A stretch of DNA of 64,000 nt, from NCBI RefSeq assembly GCF_000373565.1, contig NZ_KB891802.1:179644-243643 (forward strand). Direction: 5' to 3'. A program made the position numbers and the translations under genes. Source of the stretch: Streptomyces sp. HmicA12 (GTDB taxonomy: Bacteria; Actinomycetota; Actinomycetes; Streptomycetales; Streptomycetaceae). The notes under the pieces were generated by a model that searched no databases, was not told where the DNA came from, and saw nothing but the letters and a program-made list of their open reading frames with translations. Each line of letters begins with the position of its first letter. Position 1 is the stretch's first letter. Below are positions 51,109-61,982 of the stretch, one piece after another.

Positions 51109-52368
51109 TCACGCTTCTTCTTCTGCTGCTGCGGCTTGTGCGTCATCTGCGACTCGTGCGTCCTCCGTGACGCGTACGGTGAACTCGCCCTCGGCGACCC
51201 GGGCCCGCAGCGGCTCGTCCGGAGCCACCTCGCCGGGGTCGCGCACCACATGGCCGTCCGGCTTCTGCAGGACCGCGTAGCCGCGCTTCAGGGTCGCCGC
51301 CGGAGAGAGGGCGACCACGCGCGCGTGCGTGTGCGTCAGCTCGGACTCGGCGCGGTCCAGGAGGTGGCCGAGGGTGCGGCGGGCGCGGTCGGTGAGCGCC
51401 GAGACCTGCTCCTCGCGCTCGTCGACCATGCGGTGCGGATCCTCTATCGAGGGGCGGGCGAGCGCCGCGGCCAGGCCCCGCTCCTCGCGCTCGATGAACG
51501 CCTCGACGCTGCGCCGGGCCCGGTCCCGCAGGAACCGCACCCGCTCGTACTCCTCGCCGACGTCCGGCACGACCTTCTTCGCGGCGTCGGTCGGCGTGGA
51601 GGCCCGCAGGTCCGCGACGTAGTCGAGCAGCGGGGTGTCCGGCTCGTGGCCGATGGCGGAGACGACGGGGGTGCGGCAGGACGCCACCGCCCGCACCAAC
51701 TGCTCGTCGGAGAACGGGAGCAGGTCCTCCACGCTGCCGCCGCCGCGTGCCACGACGATCACGTCGACGCCGTCCAGCGCGTCCAACTCCTTGACCGCCT
51801 GCACCACTTGGGTCACGGCGTGCACACCCTGCACCGGGACGTTGCGCACCTCGAAGCGGACGGCGGGCCAGCGGTGCCGCGCGTTCTCCAGCACGTCGCG
51901 CTCGGCGGCCGAGGCGCGGCCGCAGACGAGCCCGATGAGCTGCGGCAGGAACGGCAGCGGTTTCTTGCGGTCGGCGGCGAACAGCCCCTCCGCCGCGAGC
52001 GACTTCTTCAACTGCTCCAGACGGGCGAGCAGTTCGCCCATGCCGACCAGGCGGATCTCGGCGGCCCGCAGCGACAGCTGGCCGCGCGGCGCGTACCACT
52101 CCGGCTTCGCGTGCACCACGATCCGGGAGCCCTCGCGCACGGAGTCCGCCACCGCGTCGAACACCTGGCGGTAGCAGGTGACCGAGACCGAGATGTCGTG
52201 CGAGGGGTCGCGCAGCGTCAGGAACACGACACCGGCGCCCGGCCGCCGGGACAGCTGGGTGATCTGCCCCTCGACCCAGACGGCGCCGAGCCGGTCGATC
52301 CATCCGCCGATCAGCCGGGACACCTCGCCGACGGGGATCGGGGTGTCCGGGGACGTGTTCACAGCCAT
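51109..52368 (-). CDS. xseA: Exodeoxyribonuclease VII large subunit
   Basis: The 419-aa subunit has an N-terminal OB-fold ([25 protein letters not shown]), the nuclease core (FRRVRFEV-like [64 protein letters not shown]) and a coiled-coil region plus basic C-terminus. With XseB it degrades single-stranded DNA to oligonucleotides. It starts at ATG 52368 and is divergent from the surface-protein gene. Confidence 0.95.
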   Translation of the reverse strand: MAVNTSPDTPIPVGEVSRLIGGWIDRLGAVWVEGQITQLSRRPGAGVVFLTLRDPSHDISVSVTCYRQVFDAVADSVREGSRIVVHAKPEWYAPRGQLSLRAAEIRLVGMGELLARLEQLKKSLAAEGLFAADRKKPLPFLPQLIGLVCGRASAAERDVLENARHRWPAVRFEVRNVPVQGVHAVTQVVQAVKELDALDGVDVIVVARGGGSVEDLLPFSDEQLVRAVASCRTPVVSAIGHEPDTPLLDYVADLRASTPTDAAKKVVPDVGEEYERVRFLRDRARRSVEAFIEREERGLAAALARPSIEDPHRMVDEREEQVSALTDRARRTLGHLLDRAESELTHTHARVVALSPAATLKRGYAVLQKPDGHVVRDPGEVAPDEPLRARVAEGEFTVRVTEDARVADDAQAAAAEEEA

Positions 52369-52481
52369 GCCGCGAGCGTAGCCGCAGGCACCGACAGCGA
52401 TGTGGGGCACACGGGTTGTCCTGGCCGTGCCCCGGCGTGACCTCCCGGGCTCCCACGCGCACCGCCCTAGCGTCGGCCGGT

Positions 52482-53966
52482 ATGACAAAAGCGATGAGAA
52501 CGGCGGTCCCGGCCGCGGCGGCGGCCACCTGCGCCGTGTGCGCGGGCGGGCTGCTGCTGGCCGCGGGCCCGGTGAGCTCCGCACCGGCCGCCGCCCTGCG
52601 CGACACCGTGACCGTCGGCAACCCCGTCGCCGGGAACAACGGCTTCGGGGTCGTCACCGAAGAGGACGCCTACCTCGGCAGCACCGAGTCGGAGGGACCC
52701 GTCGCCGTCGGCGGCGACCTGCGCTTCGGCGCCGGCTACAACGTCTCCCTGAACACCGCGGGCTCCTTCACCGCCCCCGGCGACACCCGGCCCACGGCGC
52801 TGCTGGTCGGCGGCCGGGTCCGCTACGACCAGAGCGACCCGGCGGGAGTCCTGAAGGTCCTCCAGAACGGTTACGTGAAGGTCGGCGACATGACCGGCGG
52901 GCAGGCGCTGAACACCGACGGCAACGGGGCCGCGGTCAACACGCACCTCACCGCCACAGGCGCCGCCTACGACTCCACACCCCGCATCGAGCTGACCACG
53001 CGACAGCCGGCCGCGTCCGTGGGGCCCGCGAACCTGATGGACTTCCCCGGCCTGTTCACCACGTACCGGGACCGCGCGCAGGAGATGGCGACCTGCGCGA
53101 ACAACGTCGTCCTGCGCGACGGCAACGGCGACCCGCTCGCCGACCAGACGACGATCGCGCCCGGCTCCCAGATCAAGCTCTCCCTCGACACCGGCCGCAC
53201 CAACGTGCTGCACCTGACGGGCGAGATGCTGAACAACATCTCCACGCTGACCCTGCTGAACCAGCCGACGGCCGCCGCGCCCCTGGTGATCGTCGTCGAC
53301 ACCAGCGCGGAGGGCGGCGACTTCACCTGGCACGCGCCGACGATGGCCGGGGTCGGCTCCTCCCAGACCCACATCCTGTGGGACTTCCCGGACGCGACGA
53401 GGATCACCAACCCGGACGGAGACCAGATCGAGGGCACGGTCTACGCGCCGAGCGCCGAGTTCATCGACCTGGACTCCTCGAACATCGAGGGCGACGTCAT
53501 CGTGAAGTCGCTGATCCAGGGCTCGACCGCGGCCGTCGGGGGCAACGCGGTGAACGCGGGGGAGATCCACTACCGCCCGTTCGACGGAAACGTGCGGTGC
53601 GAGGACGACTCCACGCCCACTCCTGCACCGACCGGGGAGACGCCGACTCCGACGAACTCACCGGACGGCGCGACAGAGACACCCACCCCCACCCCGACGC
53701 CCACCCCCACGGGCGACACGTCGCCCACCGCGTCGCCGACGCCCACCGGGAGCACCTCGACGCCGACCCCGACCGGGAGCACCTCGACGCCCACCCCGAC
53801 CTCCTCCGCGCCCATCAGCCCCTCGCCCACCGGCCCCGCGCTCGCCCACACCGGCTCGGACGGGCGGACCTCCGCCATCCTCGGCGGCATCGCGGTCGCC
53901 CTGGTGGCCACGGGCGCCGGAGCGGTCGCCCTGGGCCGACTGCGCAGGAACGGACGCCACCGCTGA
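52482..53966 (+). CDS. Choice-of-anchor A surface protein with LAxTG sortase signal
   Basis: From ATG 52482 (or ATG 52494) the protein is about 494 aa. It has a signal peptide ([27 protein letters not shown]), then a ~330-residue choice-of-anchor A domain: [51 protein letters not shown] and [26 protein letters not shown] Thr/Pro/Ser-rich repeat region of about 80 residues reaches to LAHTG, a membrane helix and an Arg-rich tail, the classical class E sortase anchor. It is therefore covalently fixed to the wall. Its ligand is unknown. No good ribosome-binding site is seen, so the mRNA may be leaderless. Confidence 0.85.
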   Translation: MTKAMRTAVPAAAAATCAVCAGGLLLAAGPVSSAPAAALRDTVTVGNPVAGNNGFGVVTEEDAYLGSTESEGPVAVGGDLRFGAGYNVSLNTAGSFTAPGDTRPTALLVGGRVRYDQSDPAGVLKVLQNGYVKVGDMTGGQALNTDGNGAAVNTHLTATGAAYDSTPRIELTTRQPAASVGPANLMDFPGLFTTYRDRAQEMATCANNVVLRDGNGDPLADQTTIAPGSQIKLSLDTGRTNVLHLTGEMLNNISTLTLLNQPTAAAPLVIVVDTSAEGGDFTWHAPTMAGVGSSQTHILWDFPDATRITNPDGDQIEGTVYAPSAEFIDLDSSNIEGDVIVKSLIQGSTAAVGGNAVNAGEIHYRPFDGNVRCEDDSTPTPAPTGETPTPTNSPDGATETPTPTPTPTPTGDTSPTASPTPTGSTSTPTPTGSTSTPTPTSSAPISPSPTGPALAHTGSDGRTSAILGGIAVALVATGAGAVALGRLRRNGRHR

Positions 53967-54021
53967 TCCCCTGACCCCCTGACCCGCCCCGGGCGGGCGG
54001 CGGCAAGGCCCGGGGCACGCC

Positions 54022-55416
54022 CTAGACCGGGTCCGCCGCCCGCCCCCGCTGCACCACGAGCACCACAACTCCCACCGCCAGCCAGATCGCGCCCACCACC
54101 TGGGCCGACGCGGACGCCTCCACGATCACCGCGACCGTGATCACTGCGCCGAGCACCGGCACCAGCAGATGCCGCCACCAGCTCCACCCGCCGCCGCCCC
54201 GCCGCACCACGAAGTACCCGACCACGCTCGCGTGCAGCAGCGTGAAGGCGCTCAGCGCGCCGATGTCGACGACCGACGTCAGCTGGTCGAGGCCGTCGTC
54301 GCGGCGGGCCGCCCAGACCGCCGCGACCAGAGTGATCACCGCGGCGACGAGCAGCGCGGCCCGCGGCACGCCCGAATCCGTCCGGGCCAGCGCCTTCGGC
54401 AGCCGCCGGTCACGGGCCATGGCGAAGAGCAGCCGCCCCGCCGCGGCCTGCCCGGCCAGGGCCGCGAACGCCGCGCCGATCGCCTTGCTCACCGCCACCA
54501 GATCGTGCAGCCAGCCGCCGACCGACGCGTCCACGGTGTCGTAGAACGCGGATCCCTGCGCGGCCGGATCGGCGGCCATCTGCGCCGACGTCATCGGTTC
54601 CAGCAGCGCCGCCAGATACGTCTGCGCCACGAACAGCACACCGGTGAAGACCAGGCAGAACAGCACCGCCCGCGCCACCTTCGCCGAGCCGCCCGTGACC
54701 TCCTCGGCGAACGTCGCGATGGCGTCGAAGCCCAGGTACGACAGCACGGCCACCGACACCGCGCCGAGCACCGCCGACAGCGCGAAGGCGCCCTGCGTGC
54801 CGTCCCCGGTCAGCGGCGACAGCCAGTCGCGCTGCGCCCCGTCCGTGGCGAGCACCACGATCGCCGAGACCACGAAGATCAACAGCACCACGATCTCCAG
54901 TGCCAGGACCGCGAAGCCGACCCGGGCCGCCGCGCGTACGCCCCACAGGTTGAGCAGCGTCGTGATCACCACCGCGAGCGCCGTCCACACCCACCGCGAC
55001 ACGTCCGGCACCAGCGAGTTCATCGCGATCCCGGAGAACAGGTACGCCACGGCCGGGATCAGCAGATAGTCCAGCATCGCCATCCAGCCGGCGATGAACC
55101 CGAACCCCTTGCCGAGGCCCACGCGCGCGTAGGCGTACACGGACCCCGCCCGGGGAGCCACCCGCACCATCTGCGCGTAGCTGAATGCGGTGAACGCCAT
55201 CGCGATCGTCGCGACCACGTAGACGAGCGCGACCGCGCCGTGCGACTTCGCGTCCAGGGTGCCGAAGACGCCGACGGGCGCCATGGGGGCGATGAAGAGG
55301 AGCCCGTAGACCACAAGGTCGCGAAAACCCAGGTCACGCCTGAGTGTCGCCTCTTCAGGGGTCGTCCCGGGGGACGGCTCGGGGGTCGCCCCTCCAGGGG
55401 TGGTGCCGGCGGACAT
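54022..55416 (-). CDS. APC-family amino-acid permease
   Basis: The 464-aa protein has about twelve membrane helices in the APC layout. [21 protein letters not shown] opens TM1, [10 protein letters not shown] lies near TM3, and [19 protein letters not shown] is the consensus amphipathic region near residue 215. ATG 55416 behind GGAGG is preferred. The substrate is probably an amino acid, polyamine or similar. It is divergent from ispH; the 5' part of the coding DNA is rich in GGGGTCG-like short repeats. Confidence 0.92.
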   Translation of the reverse strand: MSAGTTPGGATPEPSPGTTPEEATLRRDLGFRDLVVYGLLFIAPMAPVGVFGTLDAKSHGAVALVYVVATIAMAFTAFSYAQMVRVAPRAGSVYAYARVGLGKGFGFIAGWMAMLDYLLIPAVAYLFSGIAMNSLVPDVSRWVWTALAVVITTLLNLWGVRAAARVGFAVLALEIVVLLIFVVSAIVVLATDGAQRDWLSPLTGDGTQGAFALSAVLGAVSVAVLSYLGFDAIATFAEEVTGGSAKVARAVLFCLVFTGVLFVAQTYLAALLEPMTSAQMAADPAAQGSAFYDTVDASVGGWLHDLVAVSKAIGAAFAALAGQAAAGRLLFAMARDRRLPKALARTDSGVPRAALLVAAVITLVAAVWAARRDDGLDQLTSVVDIGALSAFTLLHASVVGYFVVRRGGGGWSWWRHLLVPVLGAVITVAVIVEASASAQVVGAIWLAVGVVVLVVQRGRAADPV

Positions 55417-55536
55417 CGCGCCTCCGTATGTCGCCCTTTTTCCGTGCACGGATCTTCAGTCTCTGTAAGGCCGCCGTTTCCGGCCTGTCGAAAGGGGGAT
55501 CTTTGGCCCGCCCGGTACCCCCTTACGATGGGGAAC

Positions 55537-56538
55537 ATGACTGCTACCACTGGCTCCCGCCGCGTCCTGCTCGCCGCCCCCCGTGGCTACTGCGCCGGTG
55601 TGGACCGTGCCGTGATCGCCGTCGAGAAGGCCCTGGAGCAGTACGGGGCCCCGGTCTACGTCCGCCACGAGATCGTGCACAACAAGTACGTCGTGCAGAC
55701 CTTGGAGCGGAAGGGCGCCATCTTCGTCGAGCAGACGGAGGAGGTCCCCGAGGGCTCGATCGTGATGTTCTCCGCGCACGGCGTCGCACCGACCGTCCAC
55801 GCGGAGGCCGAGCGCGGCAAGCTCGCCACCATCGACGCCACCTGTCCGCTCGTCACCAAGGTCCACAAGGAAGCGATCCGCTACGCCAACGACGACTTCG
55901 ACATCCTCCTGATCGGCCACGAGGGCCACGAGGAGGTCATCGGCACGTCCGGTGAGGCGCCCGACCACATCACGCTCGTGGACGGCCCCGAGGACGTCGC
56001 CAAGGTCGAGGTCCGCGACCCGGACAAGGTCGTCTGGCTCTCCCAGACCACGCTCTCCGTCGACGAGACGATGGAGACCGTCGACGCCCTGAAGACCAAG
56101 TTCCCCGGGCTCGTCTCGCCGCCCAGCGACGACATCTGCTACGCCACGCAGAACCGTCAGCTCGCCGTGAAGCAGATGGGCGCCGAGTCCGACCTCGTCA
56201 TCGTCGTCGGCTCGCGCAACTCCTCGAACTCCGTCCGTCTCGTCGAGGTCGCCAAGCTGGCCGGCGCGAAGGACGCGTACCTGGTGGACTTCGCGAGCGA
56301 GATCGACGAGGCCTGGCTGGAGGGCGTCACCACGGTCGGTGTCACCTCCGGTGCCTCCGTCCCGGACGTCCTCGTCGAGGAGGTCCTGGAGTACCTCTCG
56401 CAGCGCGGCTACGCGGACGTGGAGATCGTGAAGGCGGCCGAGGAGTCGATCACCTTCTCGCTGCCCAAGGAGCTCCGCCGCGACCTGCGCGCCGAGGCCG
56501 CGGCCCTGGTGCAGCGGGATTCCGTCTCCGAGAAGTGA
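55537..56538 (+). CDS. ispH: 4-hydroxy-3-methylbut-2-enyl diphosphate reductase
   Basis: The 333-aa enzyme has the three cluster cysteines of IspH: Cys19 in GYCAGVDRA, Cys103 in [10 protein letters not shown] and Cys201 in [11 protein letters not shown], which hold the [4Fe-4S] cluster. HEIVHNKYV and [11 protein letters not shown] contain conserved active-site His and Glu. It makes IPP and DMAPP in the last step of the MEP isoprenoid pathway, feeding the prenyltransferase also found in this region. ATG 55537 or ATG 55528 may be the start. The short gap suggests a leaderless or near-leaderless mRNA. Confidence 0.96.
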   Translation: MTATTGSRRVLLAAPRGYCAGVDRAVIAVEKALEQYGAPVYVRHEIVHNKYVVQTLERKGAIFVEQTEEVPEGSIVMFSAHGVAPTVHAEAERGKLATIDATCPLVTKVHKEAIRYANDDFDILLIGHEGHEEVIGTSGEAPDHITLVDGPEDVAKVEVRDPDKVVWLSQTTLSVDETMETVDALKTKFPGLVSPPSDDICYATQNRQLAVKQMGAESDLVIVVGSRNSSNSVRLVEVAKLAGAKDAYLVDFASEIDEAWLEGVTTVGVTSGASVPDVLVEEVLEYLSQRGYADVEIVKAAEESITFSLPKELRRDLRAEAAALVQRDSVSEK

Positions 56539-56568
56539 CCGTGCTGCTCCCGTCGTAACGTGGAGCAC

Positions 56569-57315
56569 ATGGAGATCTTCGGTGTGGACATCGGCGGATC
56601 AGGGATCAAGGGCGCTCCGGTCGACCTGGAGCGCGGCGATCTCTCCCAGGAGCGGTACAAGGTGCTGACCCCGCAACCGGCCACCCCCGACGCGGTGGCC
56701 GAGGGCGTCAAAGAGGTCGTCGGGCACTTCGACGTACGGCCGGAGCGGGTCGGCATCACGTTCCCCGGCGTCGTCACCGGCGGCGCCACCATCCGGACCG
56801 CCGCGAACGTGGACAAGAGCTGGATCGACGTCGACGCCCGCGCCCTGCTGACCGAGAAGCTCGACGGCCTCCCGGTGACGATCATGAACGACGCCGACGC
56901 CGCCGGGGTCGCCGAGATGGCCTTCGGCGCCGGCCGCGGCCGCAAGGGCACGGTCCTGCTGCTCACCTTCGGCACCGGCATCGGCAGCGCCCTGTTCGCC
57001 GACGGGATCCTGGTGCCCAACACCGAGCTGGGGCACCTGGAGCTCGGCGGGCACGACGCCGAGAAGCGGGCCTCCACCAAGGCGCGCGAGGACGAGGACC
57101 TCAGCTGGGAGCACTGGGCCAAGCGCGTCAGCAAGTACCTGGCCCACGTGGAGATGCTGTTCTCGCCCGAGCTGTTCGTCATCGGCGGCGGCGTCAGCCG
57201 CAAGGCGGACAAGTTCCTGCCGCTGATCAAGGGCGTCAAGGCCGAGATCGTCCCGGCCGAGCTGCAGAACAACGCGGGGATCGTGGGCGCGGCGATGTCC
57301 GCGTCCCGCACCTGA
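56569..57315 (+). CDS. ppgK: Polyphosphate glucokinase
   Basis: This 248-aa ROK-family kinase has the phosphate loop [12 protein letters not shown] at the start, the catalytic Asp in [16 protein letters not shown], and [30 protein letters not shown], the actinobacterial PpgK signature. It phosphorylates glucose with polyphosphate (and often ATP), producing glucose-6-phosphate. It follows ispH by 30 nt on the same strand. Confidence 0.92.
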   Translation: MEIFGVDIGGSGIKGAPVDLERGDLSQERYKVLTPQPATPDAVAEGVKEVVGHFDVRPERVGITFPGVVTGGATIRTAANVDKSWIDVDARALLTEKLDGLPVTIMNDADAAGVAEMAFGAGRGRKGTVLLLTFGTGIGSALFADGILVPNTELGHLELGGHDAEKRASTKAREDEDLSWEHWAKRVSKYLAHVEMLFSPELFVIGGGVSRKADKFLPLIKGVKAEIVPAELQNNAGIVGAAMSASRT

Positions 57316-57327
57316 CCGTCCCGGGGT

Positions 57328-57957
57328 CTACGCCCGCCGCGGGCGCGGTGCCTTCCGCGTCTCGTCCCGCGGCCCGGGCTGCGTCGCCCGCCGCGCCGCC
57401 GCCTTGCGCGCCATCAGCCGCACCTTGCGTACGGTCACGATGACACCGGCGACGAGCGTGCCCCCGTACAGCCAGCCGGCGCCCGTCGCGAGCGTGGTCA
57501 TCAGGCCCGCCATCGTCCCGGTGAACCCCTCGCCGCCGTCGGCGATGAACAGCGCGCCGAGGGCGAACGCGATCGGCACCGACACCGGTGCCGTCACCAG
57601 GTCGGCCTTCCGGACCCAGCCCGCCGCGAGCCCGCTGACCAGCAGGAACAGCACGCCGTAGACGGCGACGGCGCCGCCGAGGAGGACCCGGTCGAGGAAC
57701 CCGAGGACGACCATCGCGACGAGACAGAACAGCCCGCTGCCCAGGCCCGTCAGCCGCGGGTTCGGGAACCGGCGCAGAGCGCGCACCAGCGGCGGCACCG
57801 GCCGGCCCGCGCCGCCCGCCCGGTAGACGGTCGCGGACTCGGCGGGCAGGGCGGCGGCGTCCCGCTCGTCACCGCGGCCGCCCTGGGCCTGCGGGGGAAG
57901 CGCGGCCGGGCCGCGACGGGGGCGGGATTGCGGGGGACGCGTCCTGTGTTGCTCCAC
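57328..57957 (-). CDS. DUF6542-type membrane protein
   Basis: The 209-aa product from GTG 57957 starts with a basic, Pro/Arg-rich cytoplasmic part of about 60 residues. Four hydrophobic helices follow ([40 protein letters not shown], and two later ones near residues 130-180), then a basic tail. It matches the general look of actinobacterial DUF6542 proteins, a small four-helix membrane family of unknown role. It converges on ppgK with a 12-nt gap. Confidence 0.75.
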   Translation of the reverse strand: MEQHRTRPPQSRPRRGPAALPPQAQGGRGDERDAAALPAESATVYRAGGAGRPVPPLVRALRRFPNPRLTGLGSGLFCLVAMVVLGFLDRVLLGGAVAVYGVLFLLVSGLAAGWVRKADLVTAPVSVPIAFALGALFIADGGEGFTGTMAGLMTTLATGAGWLYGGTLVAGVIVTVRKVRLMARKAAARRATQPGPRDETRKAPRPRRA

Positions 57958-58124
57958 AGGCCCAACATAGGTGGGCTTATGTGCCCAATACGCCATGGGA
58001 CACGCGGTTGGGCCAAGCTTGACTGTGGTTGGCTCGGGTGTTCGATACGTCGCCGGGGCGGGTGCGGCAAGGCCGTAGACTGGTGGACTGCCCACACCTC
58101 TCCTCTTGTACGGGAAGTCGCAAC

Positions 58125-59213
<1,089 letters not shown>

Positions 59214-59234
59214 CGGCTGACCTGTCACCACGTC

Positions 59235-59377
59235 ACTGATCTGGCAAACATGCAGGTCGGATTGGGTCCGGCTCTTCGGAGTCGGACCCTTAGTTTTTTC
59301 CCGTGCTGGGATGGTGCTGGGATAGCTGACCCCTCGTCATCTGTCGTCATCCCTGGTCATCCGTGCCGTGCTGGGAT
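59235..59377. repeat. Direct repeat A downstream of ychF (with iterated GTGCTGGGAT)
   Basis: The first 21 nt (ACTGATCTGGCAAACATGCAG) match repeat B exactly; a diverged hairpin follows (the ychF terminator here), then 85 nt with only two differences from repeat B. GTGCTGGGAT occurs three times within the repeat (59303, 59314, 59368) and twice more just outside (59379, 59404). The layout resembles an attachment-site or recombination-site region with arm-type repeats, but no integrase is in the window. Confidence 0.85.
59264..59299 (+). terminator. Terminator of ychF
   Basis: GGGTCCGGCTC pairs with GAGTCGGACCC (one G-T pair, loop TTCG), followed by TTAGTTTTTT. A diverged copy with wobble-preserved stem is present in repeat B at 61999-62024, also followed by a T-run. 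Confidence 0.88.
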
Positions 59378-59494
59378 CGTGCTGGGATGGGATGTGGGCG
59401 CCCGTGCTGGGATTTGTGCGAGCAGGGCGTTGGCCGAGCTGTGAAGGTAGTGCGGACGTGGCACTTTTCCTACTCGTTTGACACAATCGGGGGC

Positions 59495-59779
59495 ATGGCT
59501 GAGTCGACGTACAGCATTGGGGAAGGCCCGGCGACGCGGGTGAGCCTGTCGCTGCCGGAGGGGACCGCGGAGGCGATCCGGGCGCGGGTGGGCAAGCGGG
59601 AGTTCTCCGCGTTCATCGCCGAGGCGGTCGAGCGTGAGCTGCGCGGCCAGGTCCTGGACGAGTACCTGGCGGACTACGAGAGCCGCAAGGGGCCGGTCTC
59701 CGAGCCGGCCCGGCAGCGGGCGCGTCAGGTCTTCGATGAGGTGTTCGCCGAGGAGGCCGAGTGGCCCGCCGCAGGCTGA
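59495..59779 (+). CDS. RHH-type antitoxin of a PIN toxin-antitoxin pair
   Basis: The 94-aa protein from ATG 59495 has an N-terminal strand and two helices (ATRVSLSLPEGTAEAIRARVG, KREFSAFIAEAVERELRG), the pattern of ribbon-helix-helix or related DNA-binding antitoxins. A negatively charged C-terminal tail (PARQRARQVFDEVFAEEAEW) would bind and cover the toxin. It overlaps the toxin gene by 19 nt, typical of type II pairs. TTGACACAAT lies close to the start and may belong to its promoter. A decayed copy lies at 62130-62279. Confidence 0.82.
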   Translation: MAESTYSIGEGPATRVSLSLPEGTAEAIRARVGKREFSAFIAEAVERELRGQVLDEYLADYESRKGPVSEPARQRARQVFDEVFAEEAEWPAAG

Positions 59780-60174
59780 GTCACGAGGGGACGCTGGTCC
59801 TCGACAGCGAGGGATTCTCGAAGCTGCTCGCCGACGACGAGCAGGTGGTGGCTCTGATCGCTGAGGCGCGCTCGCGGGGCATGGAGGTCGTGATCAGTGC
59901 GCTCACCATTATCGAGGCCGTCCACGCCCGTACGAACAAGTCACGCCTGAACTGGGTGCTTTCCGGGCTGCGGGTCGTCTCGGTCGGTGACGAGGAGGCG
60001 AGGGCGGCCTCGAAGTTGCTGATGAACGCCGGTTTGCATGGGCACAAGTACGCGATCGATGCGGCGGTCGCCGAGGCCGCGCTGCGACAGCACCGCCCCG
60101 TGGTCATGCTGACTTCCGATATTGACGACATGGCCAAGCTGTGCGGCGAGCGGGTCCGGCTCGTTGCGGTGTGA
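59761..60174 (+). CDS. PIN-domain toxin (VapC-like)
   Basis: The 137-aa protein from GTG 59761 shows a PIN domain. Asp15 in TLVLDSEGF, Glu52 in TIIEAVHART, Asp100 in HKYAIDAAVAEAAL and Asp120/Asp122 in LTSDIDD are the acidic residues that hold Mg or Mn for RNA cleavage. The first 19 nt overlap the antitoxin gene. It is divergent in sequence from typical VapC (GFSK replaces the usual TS), so it may be a distinct PIN subgroup. The target RNA is unknown. Confidence 0.82.
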   Translation: MARRRLSHEGTLVLDSEGFSKLLADDEQVVALIAEARSRGMEVVISALTIIEAVHARTNKSRLNWVLSGLRVVSVGDEEARAASKLLMNAGLHGHKYAIDAAVAEAALRQHRPVVMLTSDIDDMAKLCGERVRLVAV

Positions 60175-60190
60175 TTTCCCTTGGTCCGGC

Positions 60191-61582
60191 TCAGTAGGAG
60201 CGGGGTCCGTAGGGGCTCCAGTGACCGAGGAATGGCTTGAGGTCGTCGCCGCTGGGTTTCGGCGGCGTGGGCAGTTTCGGCGCTGAGGCCGATTCGGTGA
60301 GGTTTTGGAGGTGCGCATCCGCGAACGCGAGCCACGCCTCGACCTCGGTCCGCTCCTGCCCGGGCGGAAGTGATGCGGCATGGACGCCTACTGCTGCGAC
60401 GTATTCAGTCAGGCGACTGGCCTGATACCAGGCATCTGCCTGTTCTCCGAGGTGTTTGACCCGGTAGGCGTGGGCGTAGGCGGCGTGGGCTTCCTGCATG
60501 GCGGCTTCCCAGCGCTTTTGCTGTACCTCTCTGGCTTGCTGGTCTGCAAGGCGTTTGCGTTCTGTGGCCTCGCCGCGGAGTCCGACCTCCTGCACGATCT
60601 CGGCGAGTTGTCCTTCCAGAGGCCGCTCGGGGAGATCTGCCCATTCGCTTGCACGGTGCGGGCTGCCGCCGCGGAGTATGAAGCGTAGGCGGCTGGAGGG
60701 GGTGTAGTCGAAGCGGGGGATACGCATCCATGAGTACTTCTTGGCGTCGGCGAGTTCCTTGTCTGTGGGGACGTGTTCGCTGCGGTCCTGTTCTTGGAGG
60801 ACGAGGAATCCGACACTTTCGCCTTGGGCGGTGATGGAGAAGTGCGGTGGTGCCTTGCGGCGCCGATGGGGCGGGGGCGCGCCTTGTGTGGTTCCGAGCG
60901 ATGCCTTGTGGCCTTGGGCTGTGGTGGCGGCGATGAGGGTTTGGATGATGCGCAGGGCTCGGCCCTGGAGAGGTTTGGTCAGGCCCATGGGCTGCGGCTG
61001 CTTTTGGAGGGCGGCCACGACGGCATGGGGTTTGATGAGTCTGGCGGGCACAGGGAGCGGGGTGAGTTCCGCGAGGCGCCAGGCAGGGATGTCGACCAGC
61101 TTGATCTCGTAGCCGCGGTGGGTGCGGTATCCGTGGAGTTCCTGCGTGTGGGGGATCTTGCCGGACTTGCGGGCGGCGTTGACCCGTGACGCCCAATTCA
61201 CCGCGTGCGGGCCGGATTCGATGGGCTTGATGAGACAGCCGTCGTTCGCAACGGCCAGTTCATCGAGTAGCTGGTCCGCGTAGTTCGCAAGGGCCTTCGG
61301 CACGGCTCGGGGGCGCGGCGGTGCCGGTTCTCGGGCGGGGCGCTCCGGCGGCCGGGTGCTCTGCTCCACGGGGCGGATGCCGCGTTCGATGAGATGCTGC
61401 CGCCCCTTCTCGGTGAGGTGGGCGCTCCAATGCCCGCGGCGTTTGGTGACCTTGATGAGCCCTCGGTTCTGCAGGGCTTGTCCGCTGGTCTTGTACGTGC
61501 TGTCTGGCCAGACTCCGTCGGGACACCCCTGGCCCACCCAGCCGAGCACGGCCTGCTGCCGCTTGTTGAGGTTCTGTTCCAT
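60191..61582 (-). CDS. Unrecognised 463-aa island protein with winged-helix N-terminus and helical C-terminus
   Basis: The N-terminal ~65 residues (EQNLNKRQQAVLGWVGQGCP, YKTSGQALQNRGLIKVTKRR, HWSAHLTEKGRQHLI) read as a winged helix of the MarR/phage type. A proline-rich hinge follows, then a mixed domain (about 95-340) and a long charged helical region with QAREVQQKRWEAAMQEAHAAY and WLAFADAHLQNLTES. Similar 'W...A.....ADxL' C-termini occur in unnamed proteins of mobile and defence regions in many bacteria. No signal peptide or membrane span. The function is unknown. It converges on the toxin gene and is read towards it. Confidence 0.72.
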   Translation of the reverse strand: MEQNLNKRQQAVLGWVGQGCPDGVWPDSTYKTSGQALQNRGLIKVTKRRGHWSAHLTEKGRQHLIERGIRPVEQSTRPPERPAREPAPPRPRAVPKALANYADQLLDELAVANDGCLIKPIESGPHAVNWASRVNAARKSGKIPHTQELHGYRTHRGYEIKLVDIPAWRLAELTPLPVPARLIKPHAVVAALQKQPQPMGLTKPLQGRALRIIQTLIAATTAQGHKASLGTTQGAPPPHRRRKAPPHFSITAQGESVGFLVLQEQDRSEHVPTDKELADAKKYSWMRIPRFDYTPSSRLRFILRGGSPHRASEWADLPERPLEGQLAEIVQEVGLRGEATERKRLADQQAREVQQKRWEAAMQEAHAAYAHAYRVKHLGEQADAWYQASRLTEYVAAVGVHAASLPPGQERTEVEAWLAFADAHLQNLTESASAPKLPTPPKPSGDDLKPFLGHWSPYGPRSY

Positions 61583-61721
61583 GTAGCCTCCCGCCGTTCC
61601 CTGGGTGCCCTGACCCCGGAGACGATGCCCGCTGCCCTTGCGGGAATTCTGGGCTGTTGAAAGGACTCCTCGTTCGGATGAGAGATATAGAGGGCGTGTT
61701 TACGGCGAGAGTCCCGGGCGG

Positions 61722-61982
61722 CTACGCAGCCTCGTCGCGCATGGCGGACTGGGCCGACTCGCTTTCGATGCCGATGACTTCGATGGTCACGCCGCGAGCG
61801 GCGAGGGCCTTCGCGGTCTGGGCCAGGGTGATGGCGGAGAACGGGAAGAGGGAGTCCGGCGTGAGCTTGGCTCCGTCCTTCAGAAGGATCGCGAAGACGA
61901 CGCGGCGCGGGGTGAAGTCCTCGGGGATGCTGCGGGCCGGATCGCTGTTCACGTGTACGGACCGGGCGAACTGATCTGGCAA
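61722..61982 (-). pseudogene. C-terminal fragment resembling TIGR04141 (DUF6119) family protein
   Basis: An 86-codon frame encodes PRRVVFAILLKDGAKLTPDS, FPFSAITLAQTAKALAARGV and TIEVIGIESE. This resembles the C-terminal end of the 'sporadically distributed' TIGR04141/DUF6119 family (RRVVYAI..., LPFFSKVNLRNxxRRLxxxGYxV). Full-length members are about 500-600 aa, so only the last sixth is present. The frame begins within repeat B (the first four codons come from it), so the gene was cut exactly at the repeat boundary. It may still be expressed as a small protein, but there is no good start context. Confidence 0.5.

Noticed and set aside
53590-53815. CRISPR-like or tandem repeat array in the surface-protein gene
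   Set aside because: The repeats are codons for the Thr/Pro/Ser-rich wall-spanning region, with no spacers or Cas genes.
59235-59290. tRNA-like sequence (GGTTCGACTC in repeat B) as an integration target
   Set aside because: The GTTCGA sequence is part of a terminator hairpin stem; no acceptor, D or anticodon arms can be drawn around it.
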